Shown: positions 23,048 through 34,959, numbered from the stretch's first letter. The stretch: 64,000 nt of DNA from Dipteris shenzhenensis (GCA_047967505.1 CM106540.1); one strand, 5' to 3'. Program-made: numbers and translations. The notes: generated by a model not told the origin, from the letters alone.

Positions 23048-23645
23048 GTTCGGCCCTCCCTTCAAAAGGTGGAATGTATAAAAGGCCAAATGGTTGATGT
23101 TGGTCTTCATTGTTGTATGCACAAGTTTGGAATAAGAGCTCTCTCTTTCTCTTCCAGAAGTGTTTTGAGTCGTCTCGTGTTTCCTTTGTAGTGCCATTCC
23201 CCTCTTCTCTTCCCTCTTCCCCTCTCTTCTCCCATCTCCCCTTCCCCTTTCCCCTCTCGTGGAAACATGTTGTGATAATCTGGGAGTCCCAAGAGTGACA
23301 CTCGAGGATGGTTCATGCTTGCCTTGCTTCCACAAGGAGTAGTAGGAGGAGAGTTTTCATCGACATTCCTTCAAGATTCCCACAACATGTGAATCACCAC
23401 CGCAGACCACATTTTTGGCACCATTACCAAAGAGTTCAAAGTATGGTTTTGCAATGCATAAGATTTCGCTTGTTATTAACCCATTGTGCAATGTCTCTAG
23501 CTTACCTAGGAGAAATGATTTGGAGTATAGGTAAAGTTTGAGTGGAAAGATGAGTGTGGAAAAGAAGAAGCTGTCCTTTTCTATCTTTCAAGAATTTTGA
23601 TTGATTGAAGCTTGTTTTTTAATCATTTTTTGGTGTTTATTCATA

Positions 23646-23777
23646 GAATAGGTAGTAGAGATGATTGCTAATGAGTGTGTATAGTCAAATGTCACAGAAA
23701 ACACTAAGAAATGAATAGGTAGTAGAGATGATTCCTAATGTATTTATAGTCAAATCTCACAAAAAACACTAAGAAAT
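23646..23777. repeat. Tandem duplication, 67- and 65-bp copies
   Basis: Copies 23646-23712 and 23713-23777 share GAATAGGTAGTAGAGATGAT at their starts and CACTAAGAAAT near their ends. They differ by a few substitutions and a 2-bp gap. Confidence 0.85.
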
Positions 23778-24415
23778 GAAGTCACAAGCCAAATTTGAAG
23801 TGATTTGAAGTGTTGACAACCATTATCTCATTTTCCACTTTCAAGTTGTTTTTTGTTATTTTTTACCTTGAGTAGGTAGAGTAGCACCCCTTATAGCCTC
23901 CAAACCCTGCACAAAAACTTAAAAATTTCAAGGAATCGCAAAAAATCAGTCAGTGATGATCGAGTGTCACTGCATTAAGCTTTATGTAGTGAGTACACGA
24001 AGTCATTGTGTTAATAACACAGAGACCCGTTGCTTTAATTGTTGTCAATCAACAACTTGCAGCTTTAGGATTAATGCAATGACCATCGAGTCGCTACTAT
24101 AAAAGTTGCTGCTATATCCAACCCTTGCATTAAGGTTCCAGTTGCGTTAAGAAGCCGCTACCATAAGGAGTCACTGGTTTAAGGACAATGCTGCAACTTC
24201 AAAGTCACTTCTATAAACTAGTCCGTTTTGTTGCCATACAAAATGTTGTGTTAAGAAGTCACTGCTCTATCTAAGGAATCGTTGCTTTAAGGACAACGCA
24301 ATGTAGTGACTAGATAACACAATGACATACGGATTGCTACTTGAAGGCTAACTCAACAACTCGCTACTCTAAGGCCAAACAAAAACTGGTTGTATTAGCC
24401 TAGTAGGACCAAGAC

Positions 24416-26500
24416 ATGTGCCTGAGGTCTGGTAGAGTGTTAAAATTTGAACTTGAGCCAGAGGTCAATGTTGCTAATAATATTCTACCTGGCCCAATGA
24501 ACACCTTAGTGTTGATTCCTTCTGAAATTTCAACTCTAAGTTCATACTTAATGCATGATCTTGGACACACGGACACCTCGAGCTCGGAGGATGCAATGAG
24601 CTTCAATGCAAAAGTGGGTGAAAACCTGAATCTCAGAGCCTCCATGGCTCCTAGCTCTAGCTCTGTCAGACCTCAATCCCCCATACCATCAACCACAGCC
24701 TTGCAGCTTAGGGAATCACTCTCCCACTTCATGGGGAGGTTTGGTTGTCTGACTCTAATCTTGTAAATCCCTTTGCAAGGAAAACTAGAGTGCCTGAGGA
24801 GATGCAATGCCCTCCACCAACATCTGCATCAGGAAGCGTGCATAGTATACCAATGTCCACCTCAACGATGGATCCTACAGGGCCTCATGTGCAATTCTAT
24901 GAGGGAGAGCCATCCTTCATCAAAACCTTTAAGCCTAGGATATGAGAAGTACTCCCTACTCCTTGGTTGCACCCTATAGACCGGTACCCAACATGGGTGT
25001 GCTTATGTCTGGGCCCTCATCGGTGCAACCACTATAGCCAAGCCCATCACGAGTGTCGACCCTAGGACCTAGTGGACTAGTACCCGCTAATGCAAGATCT
25101 GTACACCCATGACCTTTTATAGTCACCCTTAGTTCCACCTAACTATGGCGTCGCTCTGGCCCCACCAACAAATCCTCTTGCATTGCAAACATTACTCATT
25201 GAGGAGGCTATGAGACTCCTAGTGCAAGAACTAGGAAGGGGGCCATGACACCAACCTGTGTTGGAAGGAATACCAACACTTCAAGGAGTAGACCAATCAC
25301 CATCTCCAAGCTTATCACTACATTCCTAGGAGAGGGAGATCTAGTATCCCATGCGGAGAGGCTTGAGCAAATTGCAAGACCTTTGGGGACATAGGTGACT
25401 TGGATAAGGTCAACACATTCGGACTAAGCATGATGATAAGGCAAGCCATTGGTATAGGGCTCTAAGCATTGAAGAGAAATTAACTAGTTAGTTGGGAAAT
25501 GCTCAAAAAATCCCCCCACTTGTCCTAGGTGGAGCCCTCTTAACCAATTATATGATGTAAAGTAGAAGAACAATGAGTCCTTGATGGAATATATTGTGAG
25601 AATCAAACATTTAAACTCCTGCTGGGCTTCATGAGAGAATGAGTGATGAATGGTTACTGCTACGCTTCCTCATTGGGCTACCGGATGCAAAGCTTCATGA
25701 TCATCTTTTCACCCTAAAACCCCATGTCATTTGAGTTGTATAGCAAGATTGTTGTGCTCTTAGATGACAACATGAAAGATAAGGCCCAGACAAAAAAGTC
25801 ATAGGTGGCTTCATTCGATGTGTCCCACACTAGTAAAATTGTTAGTGTAGGTGAAGCCACCGAGGCAACTCCACTTGCCAAGGGCGTGAATCTAGATGAC
25901 ATGGCCACTGAGAATTGGGTGGCCCAACAACTCAAGGGGGGGTTGACAAGGGAATGCCCAAGCAATCCTGTGCTGTGGTCCTGTCAAGGGCAACCATCCA
26001 ACTAATGAGTGCCCTCGTCTAAGGGTAAGGTCGGCACTCTATTGTGTCCATTGCACTAGATGGGGAAACCACGAGACATCTCAGTGTCGCTATCCTAAGG
26101 TCACCTCTCCATCCAATGTACCAATAGAGGTACCCATTGACCTTGCCCTCACCACCAAATTAGTTCAATCAAGGACAATTGGCTATTCAAGGAGCCAATT
26201 CCACCAATGAAGGGAAATATAGGGCTCAAAACCACCACCTATTTTAGGATGAAAACCTCCACCTATCTTAGGTCCTCAACCTCCACCACCTCAAATCACC
26301 CCTATGAACTAGGTGATCATTGAGGAGCCACACACTGAGTGGGAGGAACCAGATTATGCCCCTTTAGAACGTGACACCTTGCAATACGATGGTCCCCTAT
26401 ACCAATCTGCTAGATAAGCCATTACATCATGGAAGATAAACCACCAGTTGGTTGGCTAGCATCTTGTAGGGGCACTCATTGGCTCAGTGTGGTCCCTGAT
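24416..26500 (+). pseudogene. Ty3/gypsy-type gag remnant
   Basis: A retrotransposon gag can be followed through frameshifts. LITTFLGEGDLVSHAERLEQ lies near 25310-25370, HWYRALSIEEK near 25450, and SLMEYIVRIKHLNS near 25580 in one frame. LHERMSDEWLLLRFLIGLPD (about 25628) then follows in the next frame, with AKLHDHLF after it. A zinc-knuckle-like CVHCTRWGNHETSQC sits at about 26045, with one extra residue before the His. Upstream, 24416-24766 is an open Ser/Pro-rich frame that may be the gag N-terminus. No protease or polymerase follows on this strand; another element interrupts at about 26647. Many stops make it non-coding now. Confidence 0.6.
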
Positions 26501-26646
26501 AAGTATAACACTGCATAAGAGGTTTGCACAACAAGGTATTCATATCTCGGGCTCTTTGAGTCGTGAGAACTGGTTAAGTAATAAGCTGAGAGCCTATTAC
26601 CCAACCTCGAGTTGTGGACATGCTAGCCGCATTCTTGTCCATAGAA

Positions 26647-26923
26647 GCTAGCACTTCCATCCAATAGCAAGAAGAGGTGCGACACCTTAGCCTGCCCAAG
26701 AGTCACATGAAGGTCGACTCTCATGAGAGCTAAGGGCTCACGACCCTTCCATGCATGCAAAACCCACAAAGAAGGTGACCGTCACCTTCTTATGGAACCA
26801 CATAGAAGATCCCTTTAGATTGTGCGACATGGCACAACTCCTTCATCCCCCTTCATCAACCTTAGCAAAGCTCACTACCTCCTAGAGGTGTACTGATCAC
26901 ACTTATCATCACAAAAGCTAACA
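26647..26923 (-). repeat. LTR-like direct repeat, copy A
   Basis: About 85-90% like copy B at 28607-28856. Both begin (minus strand) TGTTAGCTTTTGTGAT and share the word CATGCATGGAAGGG. Alignment ends at GCTAGC at the far side. Confidence 0.75.
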
Positions 26924-26959
26924 TACCCCCCATAAATCGAGAAGGGTTGAAGCACATAA

Positions 26960-27849
26960 TTCTATGAGCTACTACAATCACTGCCACCTATAGAAAAAGA
27001 ACTGATCTCAATCAAAAAGTAACTATTATCATGCTCCAAATCAATCACCAATATTGTAGATGTACTTGCTTCATTTTCTTCTACCAGACATGCTTGTTTG
27101 CTTGCCCCTTGTTTCAGATAAAAAGCTTCTTGTAACAATTCTTCTCGGTGTGTCCTTCTCATCCATAGTAGTTGCATGTAAAGTCCTTCTTCTTAGCTTT
27201 AACCTTATCTTTCACTGAGAAAGCTTGATCTCATGCTCCTTGTCTTTCCTCGCTCAATAGTGTAGCTAGAATATCATGGAAGGTAAGAGCATCTGAATTG
27301 AGCTACAGAATTGTGACGACTTCCAAATACCTTGATGGAAGACTTGTCAGTAAAATAGCCTTAGCATCATCATCCTCGATACTACATTGAGTGCCTGTAG
27401 TTGCTTCATAATGGCTTGCATTCTATTCAGATGAGTAGCCAAAGAATCCTCATCAACCATTTGCAATGTCAACAATTCTTACTTCAACATATTTTTGAAT
27501 TTCGTACTCTAGTTCCGAATAGCGTCTCAAGCATACTCTAATTTTGAGTGGCAGTCTTTGCGATATCAACATGATGAAAGAAATCAATCCCAAGTGCTTG
27601 ACCCAGCAAGCCTAATTCCTTTTCATTCTTTATATCCCATGCTTACATTTTTTCAAACCCTTAATTGTTTGTAGGCTTCTTCTCTGACCCAGACACGACC
27701 CCCCACAAGCCCTTCTCCATGAATAGCAAGCGAACAAGTAGTTGCCAAGAGGGAAAATTTCTACCATCAAACATTACCACAGAAGTATTAGGCCCAGTCT
27801 TGGTGGGCTTCGACCATGCATCCATTATTGCAACAATAATTGTCCACAT
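26960..27849 (-). pseudogene. Copia gag remnant
   Basis: The minus strand opens with MDAWSKPTKTGPN and then VMFDGRNFPSWQLLVRLLFM (27800-27740), the conserved start of a plant copia gag (substrate-binding N-terminal helix with FxGxNFxxW). Stops and frameshifts follow. Near 27180-27120 a second frame gives CNYYG-EGHTEKNCYKK, a damaged zinc knuckle with the second Cys changed to Tyr and a stop after Gly. Structural protein only; decayed. Confidence 0.65.
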
Positions 27850-28606
27850 AGATTAGCAACAAGTATGTCGATTGCACAAACCTTCCTCCTACGATTGCTT
27901 CGAGGTCTCTTGATATTTCTAGGAACTTTGATAGCCTCAAAACGTGGTGACCTCCTAAGAACTATTCTCTTCACATGTAGATTCCAATTTCTCAAATGCA
28001 TGACATCTAAACTCTCAACTACTCAGAGAAAGAGAAACACAAAAGATGGTAATTCTTTATTCCAAGCTTCACAATACAAAAGCACTCCGCTCTAAAACAT
28101 TAAAGTGCTGTAGAAATTTTCTAGTCCGTTGATTTTGTTTATCTAAATATCCGACTTGGTCTTTTGAGAATGGTCTCAAACTTCAAATCCAACGCTGCAC
28201 CTAAAACTGTATGGGTTCCTTCATCGCTCTATATATTGGCATTGCCTCTAACAGATGCTTATCCCTATGGGGCTTATTGCATATATGTACAAGCAATCAC
28301 CTATCAAGCCAAAAAAGAAAACTACGAGCTCCTAGCACTCAATTGGAGATTGATAGAGAAAGAGAAACACAAAAGATGGTAATTCTTTATTCCAAGCTTC
28401 ACAATACAGAAGCACTCCACTCACTCTAATAGATGCTTATCCCTATGCATATGTGTACAAGCAATCACCTATCAAGCCAAGAAAGAAAACTATGAGCTCC
28501 TAGAACTCAGAGCTCATCCACACAAGAAGCACAGGACAGCTCCAAAGTTGTTTTAGAGATATAAGTCATGGAAGATCCGCATGAAGTCGTGAAGATCAAA
28601 AGTTGT

Positions 28607-28856
28607 GCTAGCGCTCCCATCCAATAGCAAGAAGAGATGCGACACCTTAGCCTACCCAAGAGTCACGTGAAGGTTGACTCTCATGAGAGCAAAGGGCTCA
28701 CTACCCTTCCATGCATGAAAAAACCACAGAGAAGGTGACCTTCACCTTCTTAGATTGTGCCACATGGCACAACTCCATCCCCCCTTCATCAACCTTAGCA
28801 AAGCTCACTAGCCCTTAAAGGTTTACTGATCACACTAATCATCACAAAAGCTAACA
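28607..28856 (-). repeat. LTR-like direct repeat, copy B
   Basis: Partner of 26647-26923. Immediately outside it, the minus strand reads TGGTATTAGACTC (28869-28857), which resembles a tRNA-Met primer-binding site but lies on the wrong side for this copy to be a 5' LTR. Confidence 0.7.
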
Positions 28857-29286
28857 GAGTCTAATACCACACAATGGATTGCCTTCGTAAATCTCTTCCA
28901 AGCCTGCACAAGAAGGATGCAGGAGGGGATCAGGATGACTATTGGTATGCTCCATTGCCAGCAGACCCTAGTTCTCCCAAAATTGGATGCATGTCCTTGT
29001 GACTAGAGACGTGGTTGAGAAGACAAAAAGATGGCGATAGCGTATGATCCTAAGGTGCCCATACTATAGTCCTGATAAATATGATTAATGTTTTAAGGGC
29101 ACCTAAAGATGGAAAGTGGAAGGTCAAGACTGACTTCCATTGGTTGAGTTACGTCAGTGCTCTGACAACACACCACTAATTCTCTTCCAATTGGGGAGCC
29201 AGGCTAGATAGGATAAAGCCCCCTTAGGATCCCTAAAGGTAGAGGATCCCCCTCCTACTAGCATGGCTAAAGCCCCCTATTAGATG

Positions 29287-29815
29287 CTAAAGCCTTGAGG
29301 ATAAGGCTTGAAGGGCAAAAAACAAGAAGACTTCTCCTAAGGACCTAGTATATATGTTAGCTCTCATTAATGAATCCACATCAATGAGTTTTTGTATTTC
29401 CTCCCTCACCATCGTCTTGTATTTGGGATTCATTGGATAGGTCCCTTGCCTCACCAGTCTGATGTCATCCATGAGTGGGATGGTATGTTGCATGACCTTG
29501 GGGTGCATGCCCTTCATGTCAGTATGCTTCCAAGCAAAGCAGTCTTCTATTCTCATAGGAGGGCAGTTAGGGCCTCTTCTTGCCTGATTGTAAGGTCGTT
29601 GCCTATGAAGACCGGTTTAGGGTCTTCATTTTCAAAAGCAAGGTCTACTTCCTTAACCTTAGCCGAACCGTCATACTAGCTTCCCTCCAAATCAGTCCTA
29701 TTGGCTTGCTTGAGAAGTATCCTACGGTCTTGAACCATGTAGGCTTTGAAGTGCTTGAGGACCTGGCATAGGTCAACCTTTTCTTTGTCATCCTCTAAGC
29801 CTTTTAGTTTGGGTT
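29287..29815 (-). pseudogene. Ty3/gypsy pol fragment (start of reverse transcriptase)
   Basis: On the minus strand, EDPKPVFIGNDLTIRQEEAL (about 29640-29580) leads, across stops near 29545, into DCFAWKHTDMKGMHPKV. It continues with VRQGTYPMNPKYKTMVREEI and QKLIDV, the linker and first part of a gypsy reverse transcriptase before the active site. It is truncated at about 29330. Its upstream end (LKGLEDDKEKVDLCQVLKHF) crosses 29773, the left boundary of the 1408-bp tandem unit, so a short piece of this element is part of that unit. Confidence 0.7.
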
Positions 29816-30236
29816 ACATTGTCATTGTTTAGAAAAAGAACGGCAAAATCCGATTATAAAACCGCCGTGAGCCTGTAAAAAAGTACATCACTTATACCCT
29901 TAGATCCATGTTCAAATTCTATGGAGCATTTGATTGGTGACAAGTGTCCCCCATCTCCCGTTGCTCGACCTAAAAACTTTATACCATCATGTATTATCCT
30001 ATAACCTATAATATTGAATTTAAATTGTAGATCCTATTAGCTAAATGCTAAACTTGAATCCACTATTGGAAATCCATATTTATTAATAAGATCCTCAGAA
30101 ATTTGTATCACCATGAAAAACAAAATAAAGTAATTTAATAAAAAGTAAAATAAAAGAGAGTAATTTAATAAAAAGTTATAATTAATAGGTAGAGTATTGA
30201 AAAGAGACTAATATTCTTTATAATTGTTATTACAAC

Positions 30237-30653
30237 TTGTTTGCAAAGAAGATGGCTATAGATTTTGTTCCTGGGATGGAGGTGATATTATGTTACAAAA
30301 GAGAAATAGTTTCATTTGCTACAATCCATGATAGCGATCCAAATTATGTTTGTCACTTTAAAATACTCGGTGAAGATAAGGTGGTAGTTATTGTATCAAA
30401 GATTCTTAGTGCACATGTTGAGCTGAAGCATAAGTATGGAGATATGGAAATACTTGGAGATGTTATGCCTTATATTGTTTTCAACAAATCAATTATTACA
30501 TGGGATAGAGATGAGACTTATCCAACACATGTCATCAGGAATACAAAGGGCATCTCTTTGGATTTCAGTGTGGGACTTACTTTGCAAATGATATCATTTG
30601 CAAATAAGAACATAGTGGAAGGTCAAGTGTTGGGGTTTGAACAAGTGGATTAG
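30237..30653 (+). pseudogene. Transposase-associated ORF, copy 1 (138 aa)
   Basis: The reading frame encodes 138 residues with PGMEVILCYKREIVSFATIH, a DPNYVCHF turn, a Val-rich strand and HKYGDMEILGDVMPYIVF. The pattern (G-x-E-V, then basic, then S-x-DP, then YG-x-M-x-x-I-G-D-x-x, then I-x-W) recalls a short beta-rich domain seen near the end of some plant transposon proteins. I regard that as a weak resemblance. The TAG at 30651 is followed, in the same frame, by WSFMHMRIVKVTNDG and 75 more open codons (30663-30890), so the ORF end looks like a mutation. The next segment (30793-31053) is in another frame. Confidence 0.45.
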
Positions 30654-30662
30654 TGGTCTTTT

Positions 30663-31190
30663 ATGCATATGAGGATTGTGAAAGTCACTAATGATGGTAT
30701 GGCTAATAATGCAACCTCATTGGATGGTTCCTATTATGAGGAAGGAAAGGATTTGAGATGCAGCATGCAATTTTTGAAGATTAAAAAAAGACATGTGGTT
30801 TTCAATGATAAAGATAAGGTATACTATAATTTCAAAGGACTTAAAGAATATGCCAATGAGGCTCTCTTTTGTCCCTTCAAATGTGGATGATTTCAATGTA
30901 CTTAAGTATATAAGTGACATCTTATCAGGAGTGGATGAGTTCATTGGTATCCAGAAAGAAAAAGAATTCAGAAACAATGCCTTATCTGAAGTGGATGAAT
31001 TCATGCATATTGAGAAGGGCAAGACATCAAAAGTGTTGTTCTTTCATGCTTAGATGGTTTCAATGCAATCATCTATAGAAGTGACATCTTATTAAGAGTG
31101 GATGATTTCATTGGTACTGAGAAGGACTTCAAAAGCAATGTCTTATCTGGAGTCGATGAATGCACATTGAGAATGGCAAATCAACCTTTT
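30663..31190 (+). pseudogene. Continuation of copy 1: basic segment and SGVDEF repeats
   Basis: 30663-30890 continues the frame of the 138-residue ORF: SLDGSYYEEGKDL, then a Lys-rich stretch ending at a stop after FCPFKCG. A frameshift leads into 30793-31053, where short degenerate peptide repeats appear (ILSGVDEFIGIQKEKEFRNN, LSEVDEFMHIEKGK). 31098-31170 gives VDDFIGTEKDFKSN and LSGVDECT. The repeated unit is about 20 residues, acidic-hydrophobic then basic. I know no family for it. Confidence 0.4.
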
Positions 31191-31644
31191 CTTTGTCATC
31201 CTCTAAGCCTTTTAGTTTGGGTTACATTGTCATTGTTTAGAAAAAGAACGGCAAAATCCGATTATAAAACCGCCGTGAGCCTGTAAAAAAGTACATCACT
31301 TATACCCTTAGATCCATGTTCAAATTCTATGGAGCATTTGATTGGTGACAAGTGTCCCCCATCTCCCGTTGCTCGACCTAAAAACTTTATACCATCATGT
31401 ATTATCCTATAACCTATAATATTGAATTTAAATTGTAGATCCTATTAGCTAAATGCTAAACTTGAATCCACTATTGGAAATCCATATTTATTAATAAGAT
31501 CCTCAGAAATTTGTATCACCATGAAAAACAAAATAAAGTAATTTAATAAAAAGTAAAATAAAAGAGAGTAATTTAATAAAAAGTTATAATTAATAGGTAG
31601 AGTATTGAAAAGAGACTAATATTCTTTATAATTGTTATTACAAC

Positions 31645-32598
31645 TTGTTTGCAAAGAAGATGGCTATAGATTTTGTTCCTGGGATGGAGGTGATAGTATG
31701 TTACAAAAGAGAAATAGTTTCATTTGCTACAATCCATGATAGCGATCCAAATTATGTTTGTCACTTTAAAATACTCGGTGAAGATAAGGTGGTAGTTATT
31801 GTATCAAAGATTCTTAGTGCACATGTTGAGCTGAAGCATAAGTATGGAGATATGGAAATACTTGGAGATGTTATGCCTTATATTGTTTTCAACAAATCAA
31901 TTATTACATGGGATAGAGATGAGACTTATCCAACACATGTCATCAGGAATACAAAGGGCATCTCTTTGGATTTCAGTGTGGGACTTACTTTGCAAATGAT
32001 ATCATTTGCAAATAAGAACATAGTGGAAGGTCAAGTGTTGGGGTTTGAACAAGTGGATTAGTGGTCTTTTATGCATATGAGGATTGTGAAAGTCACTAAT
32101 GATGGTATGGCTAATAATGCAACCTCATTGGATGGTTCCTATTATGAGGAAGGAAAGGATTTGAGATGGAGCATGCAATTTTTGAAGATTAAAAAAAGAC
32201 ATGTGGTTTTCAATGATAAAGATAAGGTATACTATAATTTCAAAGGACTTAAAGAATATGCCAATGAGGCTCTCTTTTGTCCCTTCAAATGTGGATGATT
32301 TCAATGTACTTAAGTATATAAGTGACATCTTATCAGGAGTGGATGAGTTCATTGGTATCCAGAAAGAAAAAGAATTCAGAAACAATGCCTTATCTGAAGT
32401 GGATGAATTCATGCATATTGAGAAGGGCAAGACATCAAAAGTGTTGTTCTTTCATGCTTAGATGGTTTCAATGCAATCATCTATAGAAGTGACATCTTAT
32501 TAAGAGTGGATGATTTCATTGGTACTGAGAAGGACTTCAAAAGCAATGTCTTATCTGGAGTCGATGAATGCACATTGAGAATGGCAAATCAACCTTTT
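31645..32598 (+). pseudogene. Transposase-associated ORFs, copy 2
   Basis: This is the second tandem copy of the coding-like block (138-, 75-, 86- and 62-codon frames at 31645, 32071, 32201 and 32506). It has the same TAG, frameshift and downstream stops as copy 1. One replacement (Ile to Val in VIVCYK) and Trp in RWSMQ distinguish it. Shared defects show that the block was already broken before it was copied. Confidence 0.45.
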
Positions 32599-33052
32599 CT
32601 TTGTCATCCTCTAAGCCTTTTAGTTTGGGTTACATTGTCATTGTTTAGAAAAAGAACGGCAAAATCCGATTATAAAACCGCCGTGAGCCTGTAAAAAAGT
32701 ACATCACTTATACCCTTAGATCCATGTTCAAATTCTATGGAGCATTTGATTGGTGACAAGTGTCCCCCATCTCCCGTTGCTCGACCTAAAAACTTTATAC
32801 CATCATGTATTATCCTATAACCTATAATATTGAATTTAAATTGTAGATCCTATTAGCTAAATGCTAAACTTGAATCCACTATTGGAAATCCATATTTATT
32901 AATAAGATCCTCAGAAATTTGTATCACCATGAAAAACAAAATAAAGTAATTTAATAAAAAGTAAAATAAAAGAGAGTAATTTAATAAAAAGTTATAATTA
33001 ATAGGTAGAGTATTGAAAAGAGACTAATATTCTTTATAATTGTTATTACAAC

Positions 33053-34377
33053 TTGTTTGCAAAGAAGATGGCTATAGATTTTGTTCCTGGGATGGAGGTG
33101 ATATTATGTTACAAAAGAGAAATAGTTTCATTTGCTACAATCCATGATAGCGATCCAAATTATGTTTGTCACTTTAAAATACTCGGTGAAGATAAGGTGG
33201 TAGTTATTGTATCAAAGATTCTTAGTGCACATGTTGAGCTGAAGCATAAGTATGGAGATATGGAAATACTTGGAGATGTTATGCCTTATATTGTTTTCAA
33301 CAAATCAATTATTACATGGGATAGAGATGAGACTTATCCAACACATGTCATCAGGAATACAAAGGGCATCTCTTTGGATTTCAGTGTGGGACTTACTTTG
33401 CAAATGATATCATTTGCAAATAAGAACATAGTGGAAGGTCAAGTGTTGGGGTTTGAACAAGTGGATTAGTGGTCTTTTATGCATATGAGGATTGTGAAAG
33501 TCACTAATGATGGTATGGCTAATAATGCAACCTCATTGGATGGTTCCTATTATGAGGAAGGAAAGGATTTGAGATGGAGCATGCAATTTTTGAAGATTAA
33601 AAAAAGACATGTGGTTTTCAATGATAAAGATAAGGTATACTATAATTTCAAAGGACTTAAAGAATATGCCAATGAGGCTCTCTTTTGTCCCTTCAAATGT
33701 GGATGATTTCAATGTACTTAAGTATATAAGTGACATCTTATCAGGAGTGGATGAGTTCATTGGTATCCAGAAAGAAAAAGAATTCAGAAACAATGCCTTA
33801 TCTGAAGTGGATGAATTCATGCATATTGAGAAGGGCAAGACATCAAAAGTGTTGTTCTTTCATGCTTAGATGGTTTCAATGCAATCATCTATAGAAGTGA
33901 CATCTTATTAAGAGTGGATGATTTCATTGGTACTGAGAAGGACTTCAAAAGCAATGTCTTATCTGGAGTCGATGAATGCACATTGAGAATGGCAAAGTTA
34001 TCATTCGTGTTGTCCCCTTAAACTTGGATGATTTCAATGCACTCAACTAAAGAAGTCATATCTTATCAAGAGTGGATGAGTTCATTGGTATCAAGAAAGC
34101 AAAAGATTTTAGAAGTGATTTCTTATCTGGAGTGGATGAATTCACACACAATGACAAGGGCAAAGAGTTCAAAAGTGTTGGCTTATCGGACATGGATGAC
34201 ATGGATGTTGGTTCGAATGGTCCTATGATTATATCAAAGACAAGAATGAAATCAACAAAGGACTATTTGATATTTGACTTTGACTATAATAAGATCAAGG
34301 ATGCAACATCCCATGAAAACAAAGTGACAAATAATTTTAACACGGAGAAGTGCACAAATCCAAATAAGGATGTATAG
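33053..34377 (+). pseudogene. Transposase-associated ORFs, copy 3, running into unique sequence
   Basis: The third copy (33053, 33479, 33609) continues past the unit end at 33996 into sequence that keeps the same peptide repeats: RVDEFIGIKKAKDFRSDF, LSGVDEFTHNDKGKEFKS, VGLSDMDDMDVGSNG (34060-34230). It then reaches an Asp/Lys-rich segment to a stop at 34377. This is the copy joined to the downstream DUF7869-like region, so it probably keeps the original arrangement, and copies 1 and 2 are the additions. Confidence 0.45.
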
Positions 34378-34959
34378 AAGAAACAAAATGGACATACATA
34401 TGCATGAAAAGAAAGTGAGTCTAGGTAGATCTACAAAAGAAACCAAAGAGAGTAAGAGTAATGAATGAAGATGTTATGCTAAAATCAATGCAGTCTACAT
34501 CTTGCAAGCGCAGATGTATGCGTTCCATTAACTTACATGACATCAAGGGGTGTACAGCATAGGTGTGGCAAAGGAGAGGGAGAAAAGGAAATAATTACCT
34601 ACTCATGAGGCTCTCTTACTTTCTTGTAAATGATACAAAAAGGCAAAGTTCAAGGCAATAGATAAAGCCTCTTATAAATTTTCAATAATTCATATCGCAT
34701 AATTATAGGATTATCACATGGCACATATTTGGATTTGGCTAATAAAGCAAAGTATGGAGTAAAATTTAACATTCATGAAAACACAAGAAGGTCCAAAACA
34801 AGAGCCTCAATATTTGCGGCAACAATAATTTTGAAGGACTATATTTATGAAAATGCTTTACCTCAACCCCATCTATCTAAAATGCATCTTCCATAGGTTT
34901 AATAAAAAAAGTATGTAAGTCTATTGGAGAAACACAAAGGCAAAGAGGGCATGCTCCAA

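Larger units (their letters stand above)
21581..24400. other. Intergenic repeats, no gene seen
   Basis: The region holds an inverted repeat, telomere-like units, a GA microsatellite and a tandem duplication (listed separately). From 23950 to 24390 there is a loose pattern of recurring GTCRCTGCT-TAAGG-like words at 25-40 base spacing, possibly an old minisatellite. Short open frames do not look coding. Confidence 0.5.
26647..28856 (-). mobile_element. Gag-only copia remnant between direct repeats
   Basis: A minus-strand copia gag lies between two direct repeats (26647-26923 and 28607-28856). The right-hand copy lacks a block of about 25 bases. On the minus strand each repeat starts TGTTAGCTTTTGTGATGAT, and the left-hand one is preceded by a polypurine-like GATTTATGGGGGGTA, so the repeats behave like LTRs. 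There is no protease, integrase or polymerase inside. Inside, 28024-28340 and 28349-28505 are also a tandem duplication, with a 155-bp block missing from the second copy. Confidence 0.55.
29773..33996. repeat. Three tandem copies of a 1408-bp unit
   Basis: Copies occupy 29773-31180, 31181-32588 and 32589-33996. Every landmark I compared is offset by exactly 1408 bases, and all three copies carry the same internal stops. The only differences I found are T/G in the codon giving VILCYK (copies 1, 3) or VIVCYK (copy 2), and C/G giving RCSMQ (copy 1) or RWSMQ (copies 2, 3). The first 45 or so bases come from the gypsy fragment to the left. The last unit passes straight into unique sequence (GGCAAA/GTTATC). 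This is either a very recent tandem triplication or an assembly expansion. Confidence 0.97.

Noticed and set aside
28857-28869. True primer-binding site of the gag-only copia remnant
   Set aside because: It lies on the outer side of the repeat and has mismatches; kept only as an open question.
29773-33996. Ribosomal or satellite DNA array
   Set aside because: The unit contains transposon-like coding sequence and part of a gypsy element, and there are only three copies.
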